64,000 nt of DNA from HIMB11 sp965657135 (GCA_965657135.1 CBFHNF010000004.1:91337-155336), one strand, 5' to 3'. Shown: positions 34,466 to 44,237, numbered from the stretch's first letter. The notes: generated from the letters alone by a model not told the origin. Translations and numbers: made by a program.

Positions 34466-35317
34466 CTATCTTTGACACTTGGGGCAATAGAAACTCGAAC
34501 GTCCAGATTGAACAATGCGCCGTATTTTTGTTTCACAGCCCTCGTTGACGCAGGGTTCGCCTTCACGGCCGTACACCTTGAAGCGATGCTGAAAATATCC
34601 CAATTCCCCATCGCTGTGCCGAAAATCCTTTAGCGTGGAACCTCCGGCTTCAATTGCTTCTGCCAGTACCTCTCTAATAATTTGGGAAATGGGCATTGTC
34701 CGTTTTGCGCTTATTTTGCTTGCGATGGTTTTCGGTGAAATGCCTGCTTTGAATAAAACTTCACAGACATATATGTTGCCAAGTCCCGCTACGACGCGTT
34801 GATCCAATAGCGCAGATTTGATTGGCGAATTTTTCTTTTTGAGAATGTTGACCAAATAACCTTCGTTAAATGCGTTTCCAAAAGGTTCGGGTCCAATTTT
34901 ACACAGTAACGGGTGTGCATCGCCCAAATTTGTTTCTAGTAAATCCATTGCGCCAAATCGCCTAGGATCATTGAATGTGATCCTTGCACCATTTTCCATT
35001 TCAAAAATTACATGATCGTGCTTTTGAAGAGGTGGATGGTCATGGGCAAAATTTCCCAAAGGGTCACCCGAAACCAAAATTCTACCTGACATCCCAAGAT
35101 GGATCAGAAGAGTTTCATCGCTATCTAAATCAGCCAAAATATACTTTGACCTCCGACGTAGCCCGCGGACTTTGGCACCAGAAACGCGCTCCTCCATGCC
35201 AGAAGGAAATGGCCAACGTAAATCTGGGCGATTTAAGATCAGCTTCTGAATTTTATAGCCAGTCATCGCAGGTTCTATTCCGCGCATGACGGTTTCGACT
35301 TCGGGTAGCTCCGGCAT
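34466..35317 (-). CDS. mutM: Formamidopyrimidine-DNA glycosylase
   Basis: 283 residues. The N-terminus MPELPEVETV has the catalytic proline and glutamate after methionine removal; a conserved lysine lies in the beta-hairpin IHLGMSGR. The helix-two-turn-helix is in LLDQRVVAGLGNIYVCE, and a C-terminal zinc finger (CVNEGC...CPKC) is complete. It removes 8-oxoguanine and then nicks the abasic site. It is divergent from ubiE. Confidence 0.96.
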   Translation of the reverse strand: MPELPEVETVMRGIEPAMTGYKIQKLILNRPDLRWPFPSGMEERVSGAKVRGLRRRSKYILADLDSDETLLIHLGMSGRILVSGDPLGNFAHDHPPLQKHDHVIFEMENGARITFNDPRRFGAMDLLETNLGDAHPLLCKIGPEPFGNAFNEGYLVNILKKKNSPIKSALLDQRVVAGLGNIYVCEVLFKAGISPKTIASKISAKRTMPISQIIREVLAEAIEAGGSTLKDFRHSDGELGYFQHRFKVYGREGEPCVNEGCETKIRRIVQSGRSSFYCPKCQR

Positions 35318-35436
35318 ATTGTTCTCTTTTTATCTGCGCGTCATATTACTTAAGTCGCGACTTATTAGTTTAGTCGCATTGTAACCCCGTTCAATCAGAT
35401 TATAAGTATGTCTAAACACGCGCGATGGATAATGTG

Positions 35437-36189
35437 ATGAGTACAGACGAAAACGGCACAACCCATTTTGGTTTTCAGACCGTTCCTGAGGTAGAAAAGG
35501 CCGCTAGAGTTCAAGGCGTTTTTGGAAGCGTTGCGAACAAATACGATATCATGAACGATGTCATGTCTGTTGGGATCCATCGGTTGTGGAAGGATGCAAT
35601 GATGGACTGGCTGGCGCCGCATCCGGGTCAACGATTGCTTGATGTGGCGGGCGGAACAGGCGATATTTCGTTTCGCTTTCTAAAGCGAGCTGGGTCTGGT
35701 CATGCTACTGTGCTGGATCTGACCGAACCTATGTTGGTCGAGGGTCGCAAACGTGCGGAAGCTGGGCAAATGGCGGATCAGTTGGATTGGGTCGTTGGCG
35801 ATGCGATGGCTCTACCGTTCGATAACAATACATTTGATGTATACACGATCAGTTTTGGTATTCGTAACGTAACGCGTCCACAAGAAGCCTTGAGCGAAGC
35901 TTATCGTGTTTTGCGACCAGGCGGTCGTTTAATGGTGTTAGAGTTTTCGCAAATCCCGAATGATCTCATGCAATGGGCTTATGATCGGTATTCATTCAAC
36001 GTCATTCCCAAAATGGGTAAAATGATTGCTAACGATGCAGATAGTTATCAATATTTGGTCGAGTCGATCCGTAAGTTCCCAGATCAAGAAACGTTCCTGG
36101 GAATGGTGAAAACCGCAGGTTTTGAAAACGCAAAATTTCGCAATTTGACGATGGGTATTGCGTGTCTTCACTCAGGTTGGAAAATCTAA
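35437..36189 (+). CDS. ubiE: Ubiquinone/menaquinone C-methyltransferase
   Basis: 250 residues from ATG 35437 (GGA seven bases upstream); an ATG at 35425 is in frame but poorly placed. SAM motif I is LLDVAGGTGDIS, and the family blocks VQGVFGSVANKYDIMNDVMS and DVYTISFGIRNVT are present. It methylates the demethoxy-quinone precursor in ubiquinone synthesis. The stop is directly followed by the ubiB start, so the two form an operon. Confidence 0.96.
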   Translation: MSTDENGTTHFGFQTVPEVEKAARVQGVFGSVANKYDIMNDVMSVGIHRLWKDAMMDWLAPHPGQRLLDVAGGTGDISFRFLKRAGSGHATVLDLTEPMLVEGRKRAEAGQMADQLDWVVGDAMALPFDNNTFDVYTISFGIRNVTRPQEALSEAYRVLRPGGRLMVLEFSQIPNDLMQWAYDRYSFNVIPKMGKMIANDADSYQYLVESIRKFPDQETFLGMVKTAGFENAKFRNLTMGIACLHSGWKI

Positions 36190-37719
36190 ATGCGTGGCAT
36201 CCACAACATCTGGCGGCTTGTGCGAACTGGGGCTACCATGGAGCGTACAGGAGCCATGCGCCAAGTTTTAGAAGCGGTTGAGGCCCCACGGAGTGTTCGA
36301 ATCGTGGCGCGAGTTTTGGGATATCCATTTAAACTTCTTGGTTACACTGGCGATCTCTCAATGCCGCCTGTCCCGCGCGCCTTAACAGCATTGGGTCCTG
36401 CATATATCAAATTTGGCCAAATTTTAAGCACGCGACCAGATGTTGTAGGCAACGAATTGGCCCAGCAGCTGCGCGTATTGCAAGACAAACTACCACCCTT
36501 TTCCGCCGATATTGCCAAGCAAACTGTTGAAGCTGAATTAGAACGCCCAATAGCCGAGATGTTTTCAGAATTTAGCGAGCCAATAGCCGCGGCGTCCCTG
36601 GCCCAAGTACACAAAGCCCGGCTTTCAGCAACAGGTGAATGGGTCGCCGTAAAGGTGTTGCGACCAGGTATTGAACGTTCCTTTATTCGCGATGTTGATG
36701 CATTTTATTTGGCCGCAAACATTATTGAAATATTTGCACCATTCGCACGCCGCTTACGTCCCATGGATGTTATTCGTCATTTTGAAGGCGTAGTTCGGGG
36801 TGAGCTTGATCTGCGCTTAGAGAGCGCGTCGGCATCTGAATTTGCGGCTAACACAGAAACCGACGATGGATTTCATGTGCCCAACGTCCGTTGGAGCTAC
36901 TCAGCGAAGCGCGTCATGACCTTGGATTGGATCGATGGTATTCCAATGGGGGATAATGATGCATTGGATCAAGCGGGGATAGATCGGCAACGCTTAGGTG
37001 AGAAAGTGTTGCAAAGCTTTTTAACACATGCTTTGCGTGATGGGTATTTCCATGCAGATATGCACCAAGGGAACCTCCGCGTCGGTGCCGCAGGCGAGAT
37101 TATTGCGCTTGATTTTGGAATTATGGGTCACATTGATGAATATACCCGTCGCGTTTATGCCGAGATTTTATTTGGGTTTATTCGTCGTGATTATCATCGC
37201 GTGGCACAGGTTCACTTTGAGGCAGGTTATGTGCCTGCCACGCAAGATGTAGACGAGTTCGCACGAGCTTTGCGCGCTGTGGGCGAGCCCATCTTTGGAA
37301 TGGATGCAACACAAATATCTATGGGTCGGTTATTAAACCATTTGTTTGAGGTGACTGAACGGTTTGGAATGGAGACGCGCACAGAATTGATCCTGTTGCA
37401 GCGAACGATGGTTGTGGTTGAGGGTGTAGCCCGTTCGCTGGATCCGCGGATCAACATATGGCAGGTGGCAAAACCCGTGGTCGAAGGATATATCCGAGAT
37501 AGCATCGGGCCGCGGGCGGTTTTAAATGATTTAAAAAACACATTAGCTGTTGTTGCGCGGTTTGGACCGCGTTTGCCGGGGATTGTTGAACAGGCCCTAA
37601 TGAAACAAGCAAGCGCTGATGACACTTCATCGGAAAAATCAATTAAGCCTGTCATTTTGGGAACCTTGCTGGTTTTGGCAGGTGCGGCTATTGGTGCAGG
37701 CCTGATACTCGCAATTTAG
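36190..37719 (+). CDS. ubiB: Ubiquinone biosynthesis accessory kinase UbiB
   Basis: 509 residues of the ABC1/ADCK/UbiB family. The KxGQ motif is AYIKFGQILSTRPD; an alanine-rich loop replaces the usual P-loop (PIAAASLAQVHKARL), and HADMHQGNLRV with ALDFGIMG are the catalytic segments. The C-terminus has one or two transmembrane helices (PVILGTLLVLAGAAIGAGL). It is needed for ubiquinone synthesis as an ATPase or atypical kinase at the membrane. The gene starts at the base after the ubiE stop. Confidence 0.95.
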   Translation: MRGIHNIWRLVRTGATMERTGAMRQVLEAVEAPRSVRIVARVLGYPFKLLGYTGDLSMPPVPRALTALGPAYIKFGQILSTRPDVVGNELAQQLRVLQDKLPPFSADIAKQTVEAELERPIAEMFSEFSEPIAAASLAQVHKARLSATGEWVAVKVLRPGIERSFIRDVDAFYLAANIIEIFAPFARRLRPMDVIRHFEGVVRGELDLRLESASASEFAANTETDDGFHVPNVRWSYSAKRVMTLDWIDGIPMGDNDALDQAGIDRQRLGEKVLQSFLTHALRDGYFHADMHQGNLRVGAAGEIIALDFGIMGHIDEYTRRVYAEILFGFIRRDYHRVAQVHFEAGYVPATQDVDEFARALRAVGEPIFGMDATQISMGRLLNHLFEVTERFGMETRTELILLQRTMVVVEGVARSLDPRINIWQVAKPVVEGYIRDSIGPRAVLNDLKNTLAVVARFGPRLPGIVEQALMKQASADDTSSEKSIKPVILGTLLVLAGAAIGAGLILAI

Positions 37720-37835
37720 CGCAGTGCCAGTATGTCCTTTGGGGAAATTTCATCGCCACTTTCAGATATCAAAACGGCTGCTCCATTAACTTGGGCGGCA
37801 TCTACTAATCTTTGATAACTGGCGCGACCGTTTGG
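37716..37835 (-). pseudogene. Possible gene remnant, convergent with ubiB
   Basis: A 39-codon open stretch on the minus strand has a protein-like pattern (YQRLVDAAQ, then GAAVLISES and ISPKDILAL) but no start codon, and is closed upstream by a stop. Its stop overlaps the ubiB stop. It may be the decayed C-terminal end of a lost gene. I do not recognise the family, and chance is possible. The rest of the 37720-37918 spacer holds nothing I can identify. Confidence 0.3.
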
Positions 37836-37918
37836 TCATTTGCCATTTCACCACCTATATCTCACCCATGTGTAGGTATAGGTTTGAAACCTTAACTGGT
37901 CCGTTAAGATCTACAATT

Positions 37919-39289
37919 TTAATAGCTAAATTCAGCAAAGATCCGATTTAGGTCACCCGCCCACGCACCATTGTAATGATCCATAAGTTCGTCTGCAGGT
38001 GTTTTTTTCGTTTCAACGCTTTCGATTAATGCGTTAAGAAAGTGTGTTTCATCTGGGATCATGCCACCAGCGCCAGGGCGTGCGCGCGACGATAGTCCAG
38101 CGTGTGCAATGTCCAAGACCTCCTTCGCCAATGCATGCATGTCAATATCGCCGACTTTCGCGTGTAATCCATCCACTGATGCAGCGATGCGTAGTTCTTC
38201 ACGAGTTGGGGCATCCCAACCCTTAACCAGATCCCATGCGGCATCTAGACTGTTTTGGTCATAGCACAAGCCAACCCAAAATGCGGGTAGAGCACATAGC
38301 CTGCGCCATGGGCCACCATCAGCACCGCGCATTTCGAGATATTTTTTGATCCGCGCCTCAGGGAAGGCCGTTGTTAAATGGTCTGCCCAATCACTTAAAG
38401 TCGGTTTTTCGCCCAGCAGTGCTGGCAATTTCCCTTCTAGGAAATCGCGGAATGACTGACCCAGTGCATCAACATATTTTCCATCGCGATAGACAAAGTA
38501 CATTGGAACATCCAATGCATACTCCACCCATCTTTCGAATCCAAAATCATCGTCAAAGATGAAAGGAATCATACCAGCGCGGGCGTTATCAGTATCACGC
38601 CAAACGCGACTGCGCCAACTTTTGTGACCATTTGGTTGACCTTCGAAAAATGGGGAATTGGCAAATAATGCAACAGCTACGGGCTGTAATGCGATGCCGA
38701 CACGTAACTTTTGTATCATGTCAGTTTCCGATGCATAATCAAGATTGACTTGTACCGTACTTGTGCGACGCATCATTGTGCGTCCCATAGAGCCAACTTT
38801 GCCCATATATGCATCCATAAGTTTATAGCGGCCCTTTGGCATGAGTGGCATTTGTTCATGCATCCATGTGGGCGCTGCACCCAACCCGATAAATCCAACG
38901 CCAATTTCGTCGGCAATATCCTTTACCTCTTTTAGGTGAACATTGACCTCGTCACAGGTTTCATGGATTGTTTCCAACGGTGCACCTGACAATTCCAGTG
39001 CGCCTCCCGGCTCCAATGAAATGTTGGCGCCCTCTTTGGTTAACCCAATAAGCTTGTCGCCTTCACGCAATTCTTGCCAATCGTGTCGATCTCGTAATGC
39101 AGAAAGCACAGCCAAGATTGATCGATCCCCCTCATAGGGAAGTGGTAGTAAGCTATCTTTGCAAAACCCGAATTTTTCATGTTCTGTTCCGATGCGCCAT
39201 TCGTCTTTAGGTTTACAACCCGATGCTAGGTATTCTGCCATTTGTTCATAGCGTTCGATGGGGCCGCCACCGGATTGAGGGATCGACAT
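37919..39289 (-). CDS. gshA: Glutamate-cysteine ligase (plant/alphaproteobacterial type)
   Basis: 456 residues. The GCS2-type ligase of Alphaproteobacteria and plants: EWRIGTEHEKFGF at the N-terminus, ISLEPGGALELSGAPLETIHETC, and GRTMMRRTSTVQVNLDYASE. It makes gamma-glutamylcysteine, the first step to glutathione. ATG 39289 with GGAG eight bases upstream is preferred to a TTG at 39307. The next gene upstream, on the same strand, is a small membrane protein gene and then rsmE. Confidence 0.95.
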   Translation of the reverse strand: MSIPQSGGGPIERYEQMAEYLASGCKPKDEWRIGTEHEKFGFCKDSLLPLPYEGDRSILAVLSALRDRHDWQELREGDKLIGLTKEGANISLEPGGALELSGAPLETIHETCDEVNVHLKEVKDIADEIGVGFIGLGAAPTWMHEQMPLMPKGRYKLMDAYMGKVGSMGRTMMRRTSTVQVNLDYASETDMIQKLRVGIALQPVAVALFANSPFFEGQPNGHKSWRSRVWRDTDNARAGMIPFIFDDDFGFERWVEYALDVPMYFVYRDGKYVDALGQSFRDFLEGKLPALLGEKPTLSDWADHLTTAFPEARIKKYLEMRGADGGPWRRLCALPAFWVGLCYDQNSLDAAWDLVKGWDAPTREELRIAASVDGLHAKVGDIDMHALAKEVLDIAHAGLSSRARPGAGGMIPDETHFLNALIESVETKKTPADELMDHYNGAWAGDLNRIFAEFSY

Positions 39290-39345
39290 TGATAAGTCTC
39301 CGATCAAATAGTTTCGTAAAGGGATTAATACGATTTTCCCCTATG

Positions 39346-39867
39346 TCAATGAATGTACCTTGATTGATTTAAATAATGCTCAGATTGCCAAATCACATCT
39401 TCGTGCGATGAGGAGTCCTCTAGCCGCGAAAGCGTGAATTCAACGTTCCAATTTGGCAATAACACAAAGGCGTCGAAAAGTCGGTCTGCTCCTTTAGCAT
39501 TCGTTGGTATGTGCAAGGCTGGATTTGCGGGTTGTTCGATGATCCATGTGCTGTTGGTTTCTTGCTTTTGCAATTTAATTCGCGTGATATCGCCAACGGA
39601 AACCAACCCACCACCGTCGGGGCCAAAATATGTTATTTGTCCTTCAACAAAATGGACAATTCCCATGCCTTCACTATTGCGATGGAACCTGAAGCGTTGG
39701 ATCGCTGAAAATCCTAATGCCAAACCAATGAAACTAAGGGGATACCCCAAAATTTTCAGTATACCGTAACTTGTCAAAATCCAGTACAAACCGAGGGCAA
39801 TTATCCCAATAGAGATAATGAAACCGCTATATCGGTTTAGGGTTTCCAAAGCGTCTTGTCGCATTAA
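39346..39867 (-). CDS. Hypothetical membrane protein between rsmE and gshA
   Basis: 173 residues. Two hydrophobic helices near the N-terminus (about 14-33 and 38-56) form a hairpin, followed by a cytoplasmic domain of beta-strand character (about 65-170). I do not recognise an enzyme family. The start at ATG 39867 overlaps the rsmE stop (TAATG); a longer frame from 39894 would overlap rsmE by 31 bases. Translational coupling and location suggest it belongs to the rsmE-gshA transcript. Function unknown. Confidence 0.8.
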   Translation of the reverse strand, partial: LMRQDALETLNRYSGFIISIGIIALGLYWILTSYGILKILGYPLSFIGLALGFSAIQRFRFHRNSEGMGIVHFVEGQITYFGPDGGGLVSVGDITRIKLQKQETNSTWIIEQPANPALHIPTNAKGADRLFDAFVLLPNWNVEFTLSRLEDSSSHEDVIWQSEHYLNQSRYIH

Positions 39868-40586
39868 CGCCAGTCTCCTAAGTGTTCTTGCCATAGCGAC
39901 AATGATGCAACTGCTGCAGTATCTGCGCGCAGTATCCGCGGTCCCAAGCTTATTGGAAATGCGTTTTTCATCTTTGAAATTTTCTGCCTTTCACGTTCTG
40001 AAAATCCCCCTTCAGGACCAATTAATATTGCCCATTTACCACCGGGAAGGTCAGCAAAAGTAGATGTTGTGCCAACAAGCGCTTCGTCACAATACAATAT
40101 GTGGCGATCTGATGGCCAATTATCCAATACCGAATCCAATTTTTGCAGATCTTTTACAGTGGGAACAAATGTTCCGCCGCATTGTTCGCTTGCCTCAATT
40201 GCATGAGCCTGTAACCGATCCTGCCGAATACGCTCTGCGTTTGTAAAGTCAGTGGAAACTGGTTGGATTTCTGCAGCTCCCAACTCGGTTGCTTTTTCGA
40301 CAATAAAATCTGTGCGCGCTTTTTTAATCGGCGCAAACAAAAGCCAAACATCGGGCGGCACTTGTGTGGTGCGCGTCTGTTTCATGCATGACAGTGTTGC
40401 GGCTCGTTTATTGCCGGATTCGATATTTGCGATCCATTCACCATCTTTTCCGTTAAAAACTAATAATGACTCACCGACGTTTAGGCGCATAACAGCAAAA
40501 AGATAGTTCGCCTGATCGCGATCCAGCGGAACAAGTTGCGCTTCTCCAAGCGGGTGATCTACAAAGAGCCTAATTTTGACTGTCAT
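39864..40586 (-). CDS. rsmE: 16S rRNA (uracil1498-N3)-methyltransferase
   Basis: 240 residues. SPOUT-fold methyltransferase with the knot motifs WAILIGPEGGFSERE and LGPRILRADTAAVASL, both diagnostic of RsmE, and a PUA-like N-terminal domain. It methylates U1498 in the 30S subunit. It is divergent from ubiA with an 11-base gap, so both promoters must overlap each other's coding ends. Confidence 0.95.
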   Translation of the reverse strand: MTVKIRLFVDHPLGEAQLVPLDRDQANYLFAVMRLNVGESLLVFNGKDGEWIANIESGNKRAATLSCMKQTRTTQVPPDVWLLFAPIKKARTDFIVEKATELGAAEIQPVSTDFTNAERIRQDRLQAHAIEASEQCGGTFVPTVKDLQKLDSVLDNWPSDRHILYCDEALVGTTSTFADLPGGKWAILIGPEGGFSERERQKISKMKNAFPISLGPRILRADTAAVASLSLWQEHLGDWR

Positions 40587-40597
40587 GGAGCCACCTT

Positions 40598-41563
40598 ATG
40601 TCGCAATTTCCCCCAACGCCAGAGGTAGAGGGACAAGTTTCCGACGCTGTTTCGGGAAACTGGGTTGATCAATTGGCCCCAAACTTTGCGCGACCCTACT
40701 TGCGTTTATCGCGTGCAGATCGCCCGATTGGAACATGGTTGCTTTTGCTGCCTTGTTGGTGGGGTTTAGGACTTGCCGTTTTGTCGGACGGTCAATTTTC
40801 TTTATGGGATATTTGGATATTTTTTTCTTGTGCGATTGGTGCATTTTTAATGCGTGGCGCCGGATGCACATGGAATGATATCACGGATCGCAAAATTGAT
40901 GGAGCAGTAGAACGGACACGGTCGCGCCCGATTCCATCTGGTCAAGTTTCCGTTGCAAAGGCGATTGCTTGGATGGTTCTGCAGGCGAGCATGGCGGCAC
41001 TTATTTTGTTCACCTATAATGTGGCGGCAATTAGCCTTGGATTCGCATCGCTCTTGTTGGTTGCCATTTATCCATTCGCCAAGCGGTTTACTTGGTGGCC
41101 CCAAGCGTTCTTGGGACTTGCATTCAATTGGGGCGCATTAATGATCTATGTTGCACATGCAGGTGTTTTACGAGCAGAAGCTGTTGTGTTGTACATAGCG
41201 GGAATTGCATGGACACTATTTTACGATACCATATACGCCCATCAGGATCGCGAAGATGATGCTTTGATCGGTGTGAAATCCACGGCCAGATTGTTCGGAG
41301 ATCGCACGCCTGCATGGCTGCTTGGGTTTTCAGTTTTATCTGCACTATTTATTGCTCTTGCTATATTTTTGGCCTGTTCCGAACGAAGTAATGCATCCCT
41401 CTTGATCGCAATGGCGGCAGCACTTGTATTTTGGGGTCATCTGCGTTGGCAATTGGGGCGTTTCGATCCCAATGATTCAGTTCGTTTGATGATGTTGTTT
41501 CGCTCTAATCGCGATTCAGGCTTGTTGGTTGTGCTGTTTTTCGCCGTTGCTGCAATGCTGTGA
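40598..41563 (+). CDS. ubiA: 4-hydroxybenzoate polyprenyltransferase
   Basis: 321 residues with about eight transmembrane helices. The two aspartate-rich prenyl-diphosphate sites are seen: GCTWNDITDRKIDG (NDxxDxxxD) and DTIYAHQDREDD. It attaches the polyprenyl tail to 4-hydroxybenzoate in ubiquinone synthesis. Another ubiquinone pair, ubiE-ubiB, is 3 kb upstream on the same strand. Confidence 0.95.
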   Translation: MSQFPPTPEVEGQVSDAVSGNWVDQLAPNFARPYLRLSRADRPIGTWLLLLPCWWGLGLAVLSDGQFSLWDIWIFFSCAIGAFLMRGAGCTWNDITDRKIDGAVERTRSRPIPSGQVSVAKAIAWMVLQASMAALILFTYNVAAISLGFASLLLVAIYPFAKRFTWWPQAFLGLAFNWGALMIYVAHAGVLRAEAVVLYIAGIAWTLFYDTIYAHQDREDDALIGVKSTARLFGDRTPAWLLGFSVLSALFIALAIFLACSERSNASLLIAMAAALVFWGHLRWQLGRFDPNDSVRLMMLFRSNRDSGLLVVLFFAVAAML

Positions 41564-41618
41564 TTGCATGTAAGAGTTGATCTGATTATCAGTTTCGCAG
41601 GGGACAACAGGGCACAAC

Positions 41619-43466
41619 ATGCGACTATCGACTTTGGTGTTTTCATTCGCATTCTTGCTCGGCGGTGCTGGGCTAAGCGTATTTGCTGCTATTTTGGCCG
41701 TCAATTTGATCGAAGAAACAACAGAATCTGATGTGCGACGTGCGCTGTCGCAGGATGATTTTCACTGGGCTGATGTTGAAACAGAAGGCTTGCAAGTTTT
41801 TGTGATCGGTAACGCGCCCTCGGAAGCAATGCGATTCAAGGCAAAAAGTGTGGCTGGTACTGTTGTCGATGCAGCACGCGTCATTGATCAAATGAATGTT
41901 ATCGATAGCGTTGAGATTACCCCACCTGAGTTTAAGCTTGAAATTTTGCGCACTGGTAAGTCAATTTCTATCCTTGGAATGCTGCCCGCAAGATACGGTG
42001 TTGAAAGTCTTCTTGCATCACTTGATCAAGCAATAGGGCCAGATGCTGAAGTGACGCAATTGCTTCAGACAGCGGATTTTCCAGTGGCGGAAAACTGGGC
42101 GCTTGCCGTGCGGGCGTCTGTCGATTTGATTGCACATACAGACGCCGCAAAACTTACTGTTTTGCCGGGTTTGATTGAGGGTAGTGTAGTTGCAAAGAAC
42201 CAGACGTCTCGGCAAGCTTTCGATCGTCAAATACGCGATCTATTAACAGAAGATATAAAGTCGAATATTGCGATTACGGCACCACGCCGCGTGATTGCTC
42301 CGTTCGTTTTTTCTGTGTCGAAGTCAGAAAATTTAAAAGAAATTTCTGTTTGCACTTTTCAGGATCCGAAGGCGTTAGAAGAGCTTCAAACTGTTGCTGC
42401 GAACTTGAATTACAAATTCAATCGCGCCTGCCAATTAGGCATCGGGCGACCAACGCATGGTTGGAAAGATGCGGTTTTGAAAACCTTGGGAACTGTTGAT
42501 CAATTTCAATCTGCTAATGCGACAATTTTGGGCACAGAAATCAAATTATTAGTTTCTAAAGAGACCGACCTAGAAGGGTTCAGTCGCATTAAAACTGAAC
42601 TTGCAAGAGCATTACCAGCTGAATATGTTTTGCGAGCAAAGCGCCCAGAGCCTGATCGAGAGGCAAACTTTGCCCCCGAATTTATAGTTACTCTCAGCCC
42701 TGAAGGCCAAGTCCAACTTCGAGGTGTTTTGCCAACAGATGTCGCGAAAGTCATGGTCCAAAGCATGGCCGAGGCACGTTTTGGCAAAGACAGCGTACAT
42801 CTTTCAATCAGATTAGACGATTCCTTTGATGATGATCGTACCGTTCACACGCTCACCGCGATTGAAGCAATGGCAAAGCTGCGTCAAGGTCGTGCCGTTT
42901 TGTCATCAAACGGAGCAGAGATTGCGGGTCAAACATATGATGATACATCTAACGCCCAGATAACGGATTTGTTCCAAGATAAACTGACGCAGTATCAATC
43001 TCTTTCGCTTTCAATTGACGCAATAGAGCAACCACATCATGAAGAACCACTAGGTCCTTCTGCTGAGCAGTGCATCTCAGACATCGGCGCATTAACGAGC
43101 GTACGAAAAATTAATTTTGAACCAAGCTCTGATCGTGTTGATATGGCTGCACATCAAGTTTTGGACGATATCGCAGATGTTTTGCGTGGATGTGGTGAAA
43201 TTCCGTTGGAAATTGCGGGTTATACCGATAGCGAAGGCCGCGCTGAAATGAATTGGGGCCTCAGCCAATCGCGTGCTATTGCAATTTTAAACGAATTGCA
43301 GCGACGGCGTGTCTTGACATCGTCTTATGTTGCCAATGGGTATGGCGAGGCTGATCCAATTGCCGACAATGAAACGGAAGAAGGCCGCGAAAAAAATCGC
43401 CGAATTGAATTCCGTTTGCTAAATACACATAATCACGATCATCATGAAGGCGAAGATCATGAATAG
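41619..43466 (+). CDS. OmpA-family envelope protein with His-rich tail
   Basis: 615 residues. An N-terminal hydrophobic segment (LVFSFAFLLGGAGLSVFAAIL, positions about 6-26) can be a signal peptide or anchor. It is followed by a long region with BON-like repeats (about 35-450) and a C-terminal OmpA peptidoglycan-binding domain (about 490-600) with IAGYTDSEGRAEMNWGLSQSRA. The last residues are rich in histidine and acid (NHDHHEGEDHE). It probably links the inner membrane or outer membrane to peptidoglycan. Similar proteins are conserved in Rhodobacterales without a defined role. Confidence 0.85.
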   Translation: MRLSTLVFSFAFLLGGAGLSVFAAILAVNLIEETTESDVRRALSQDDFHWADVETEGLQVFVIGNAPSEAMRFKAKSVAGTVVDAARVIDQMNVIDSVEITPPEFKLEILRTGKSISILGMLPARYGVESLLASLDQAIGPDAEVTQLLQTADFPVAENWALAVRASVDLIAHTDAAKLTVLPGLIEGSVVAKNQTSRQAFDRQIRDLLTEDIKSNIAITAPRRVIAPFVFSVSKSENLKEISVCTFQDPKALEELQTVAANLNYKFNRACQLGIGRPTHGWKDAVLKTLGTVDQFQSANATILGTEIKLLVSKETDLEGFSRIKTELARALPAEYVLRAKRPEPDREANFAPEFIVTLSPEGQVQLRGVLPTDVAKVMVQSMAEARFGKDSVHLSIRLDDSFDDDRTVHTLTAIEAMAKLRQGRAVLSSNGAEIAGQTYDDTSNAQITDLFQDKLTQYQSLSLSIDAIEQPHHEEPLGPSAEQCISDIGALTSVRKINFEPSSDRVDMAAHQVLDDIADVLRGCGEIPLEIAGYTDSEGRAEMNWGLSQSRAIAILNELQRRRVLTSSYVANGYGEADPIADNETEEGREKNRRIEFRLLNTHNHDHHEGEDHE

Positions 43467-43791
43467 ATTAGAATTCATAATTGCAATTTCGGCCGTTTTA
43501 TTTGTGGCATTCGCCCTTGGTTGGTTCTCGCACTGGCTCTTGCGTCGTTTCACTCGAGTATCGCGCGCGGATTTGGGTGAATTTGAAAAAATGGCGCAAG
43601 AATTACATGAAGCCGAAGAAACGCGGGATCAGGCCATTACCTATTTACAGCAAAGAGAGGCCGAATTGACCAGTCAGCTGACACAAACCGATGCAGAATT
43701 GCGTGCGGCAATGGAGGGTTTGCGCGAAGCGCGACTTGAGGCTGAAGAGCTTCGGGTTTATATCGAAACGATTTCAGCCCCCAAAGAATAA
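43459..43791 (+). CDS. Small single-pass membrane protein with coiled coil
   Basis: 110 residues from ATG 43459, which overlaps the end of the OmpA-family gene by eight bases; an ATG at 43444 is also possible. One transmembrane helix (about 3-25, with LFVAFALGWFSHWL) is followed by a charged, heptad-like helix (about 40-105) rich in E, Q and R. I know no function. The overlap suggests that it works with the OmpA-family protein. Confidence 0.78.
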   Translation: MNRLEFIIAISAVLFVAFALGWFSHWLLRRFTRVSRADLGEFEKMAQELHEAEETRDQAITYLQQREAELTSQLTQTDAELRAAMEGLREARLEAEELRVYIETISAPKE

Positions 43792-43792
43792 A

Positions 43793-44236
43793 TCACCACC
43801 GTGAAAGGGCATCTTCGTCTTCTGGTTTGGCATCAACCCACCGTGCGTGGCCATCGACGATTTCTTTTTTCCAAAATGGCGCGCGTGATTTAAGATAATC
43901 CATCAGAAATTCAGCGCCTTGAAACGCATCATGTCGATGGGGGGCTGCTGTTGCCACCATCATAATCATTTCGCCCGGAGCCAATGAACCATATCTGTGG
44001 ATAACCAATACGTCGGACAGTGAAAAGCGGTCTTTTGCAGTGTATGCATGCGCTTTGATCGCCTTTTCTGTCATGCCAGGATAATGTTCGATTTCCATCG
44101 TGCTTAGGTCGCCATGTGCATCATCGCGCACGATTCCGCAAAACGTCACGACGGCGCCGACATGGCGATGCCCTAGGGCAAAATGGTTTGACAATTCACC
44201 ATAGTCAAATGGTTCAGTCTGAATAGAAATTTTCAC
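43793..44236 (-). CDS. moaE: Molybdopterin synthase catalytic subunit
   Basis: 147 residues from GTG 44236 (AGGTGG five bases upstream); GTG 44245 is the alternative. Family motifs: GAVVTFCGIVRD, MEIEHYPGMTEKAI, IHRYGSLAPGE and RAPFWKKE, including the lysine region used by MoaE. It moves sulfur from the MoaD thiocarboxylate onto precursor Z to make molybdopterin. It directly follows moaD. Confidence 0.94.
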   Translation of the reverse strand: MKISIQTEPFDYGELSNHFALGHRHVGAVVTFCGIVRDDAHGDLSTMEIEHYPGMTEKAIKAHAYTAKDRFSLSDVLVIHRYGSLAPGEMIMMVATAAPHRHDAFQGAEFLMDYLKSRAPFWKKEIVDGHARWVDAKPEDEDALSRW

Positions 44237-44237
44237 G

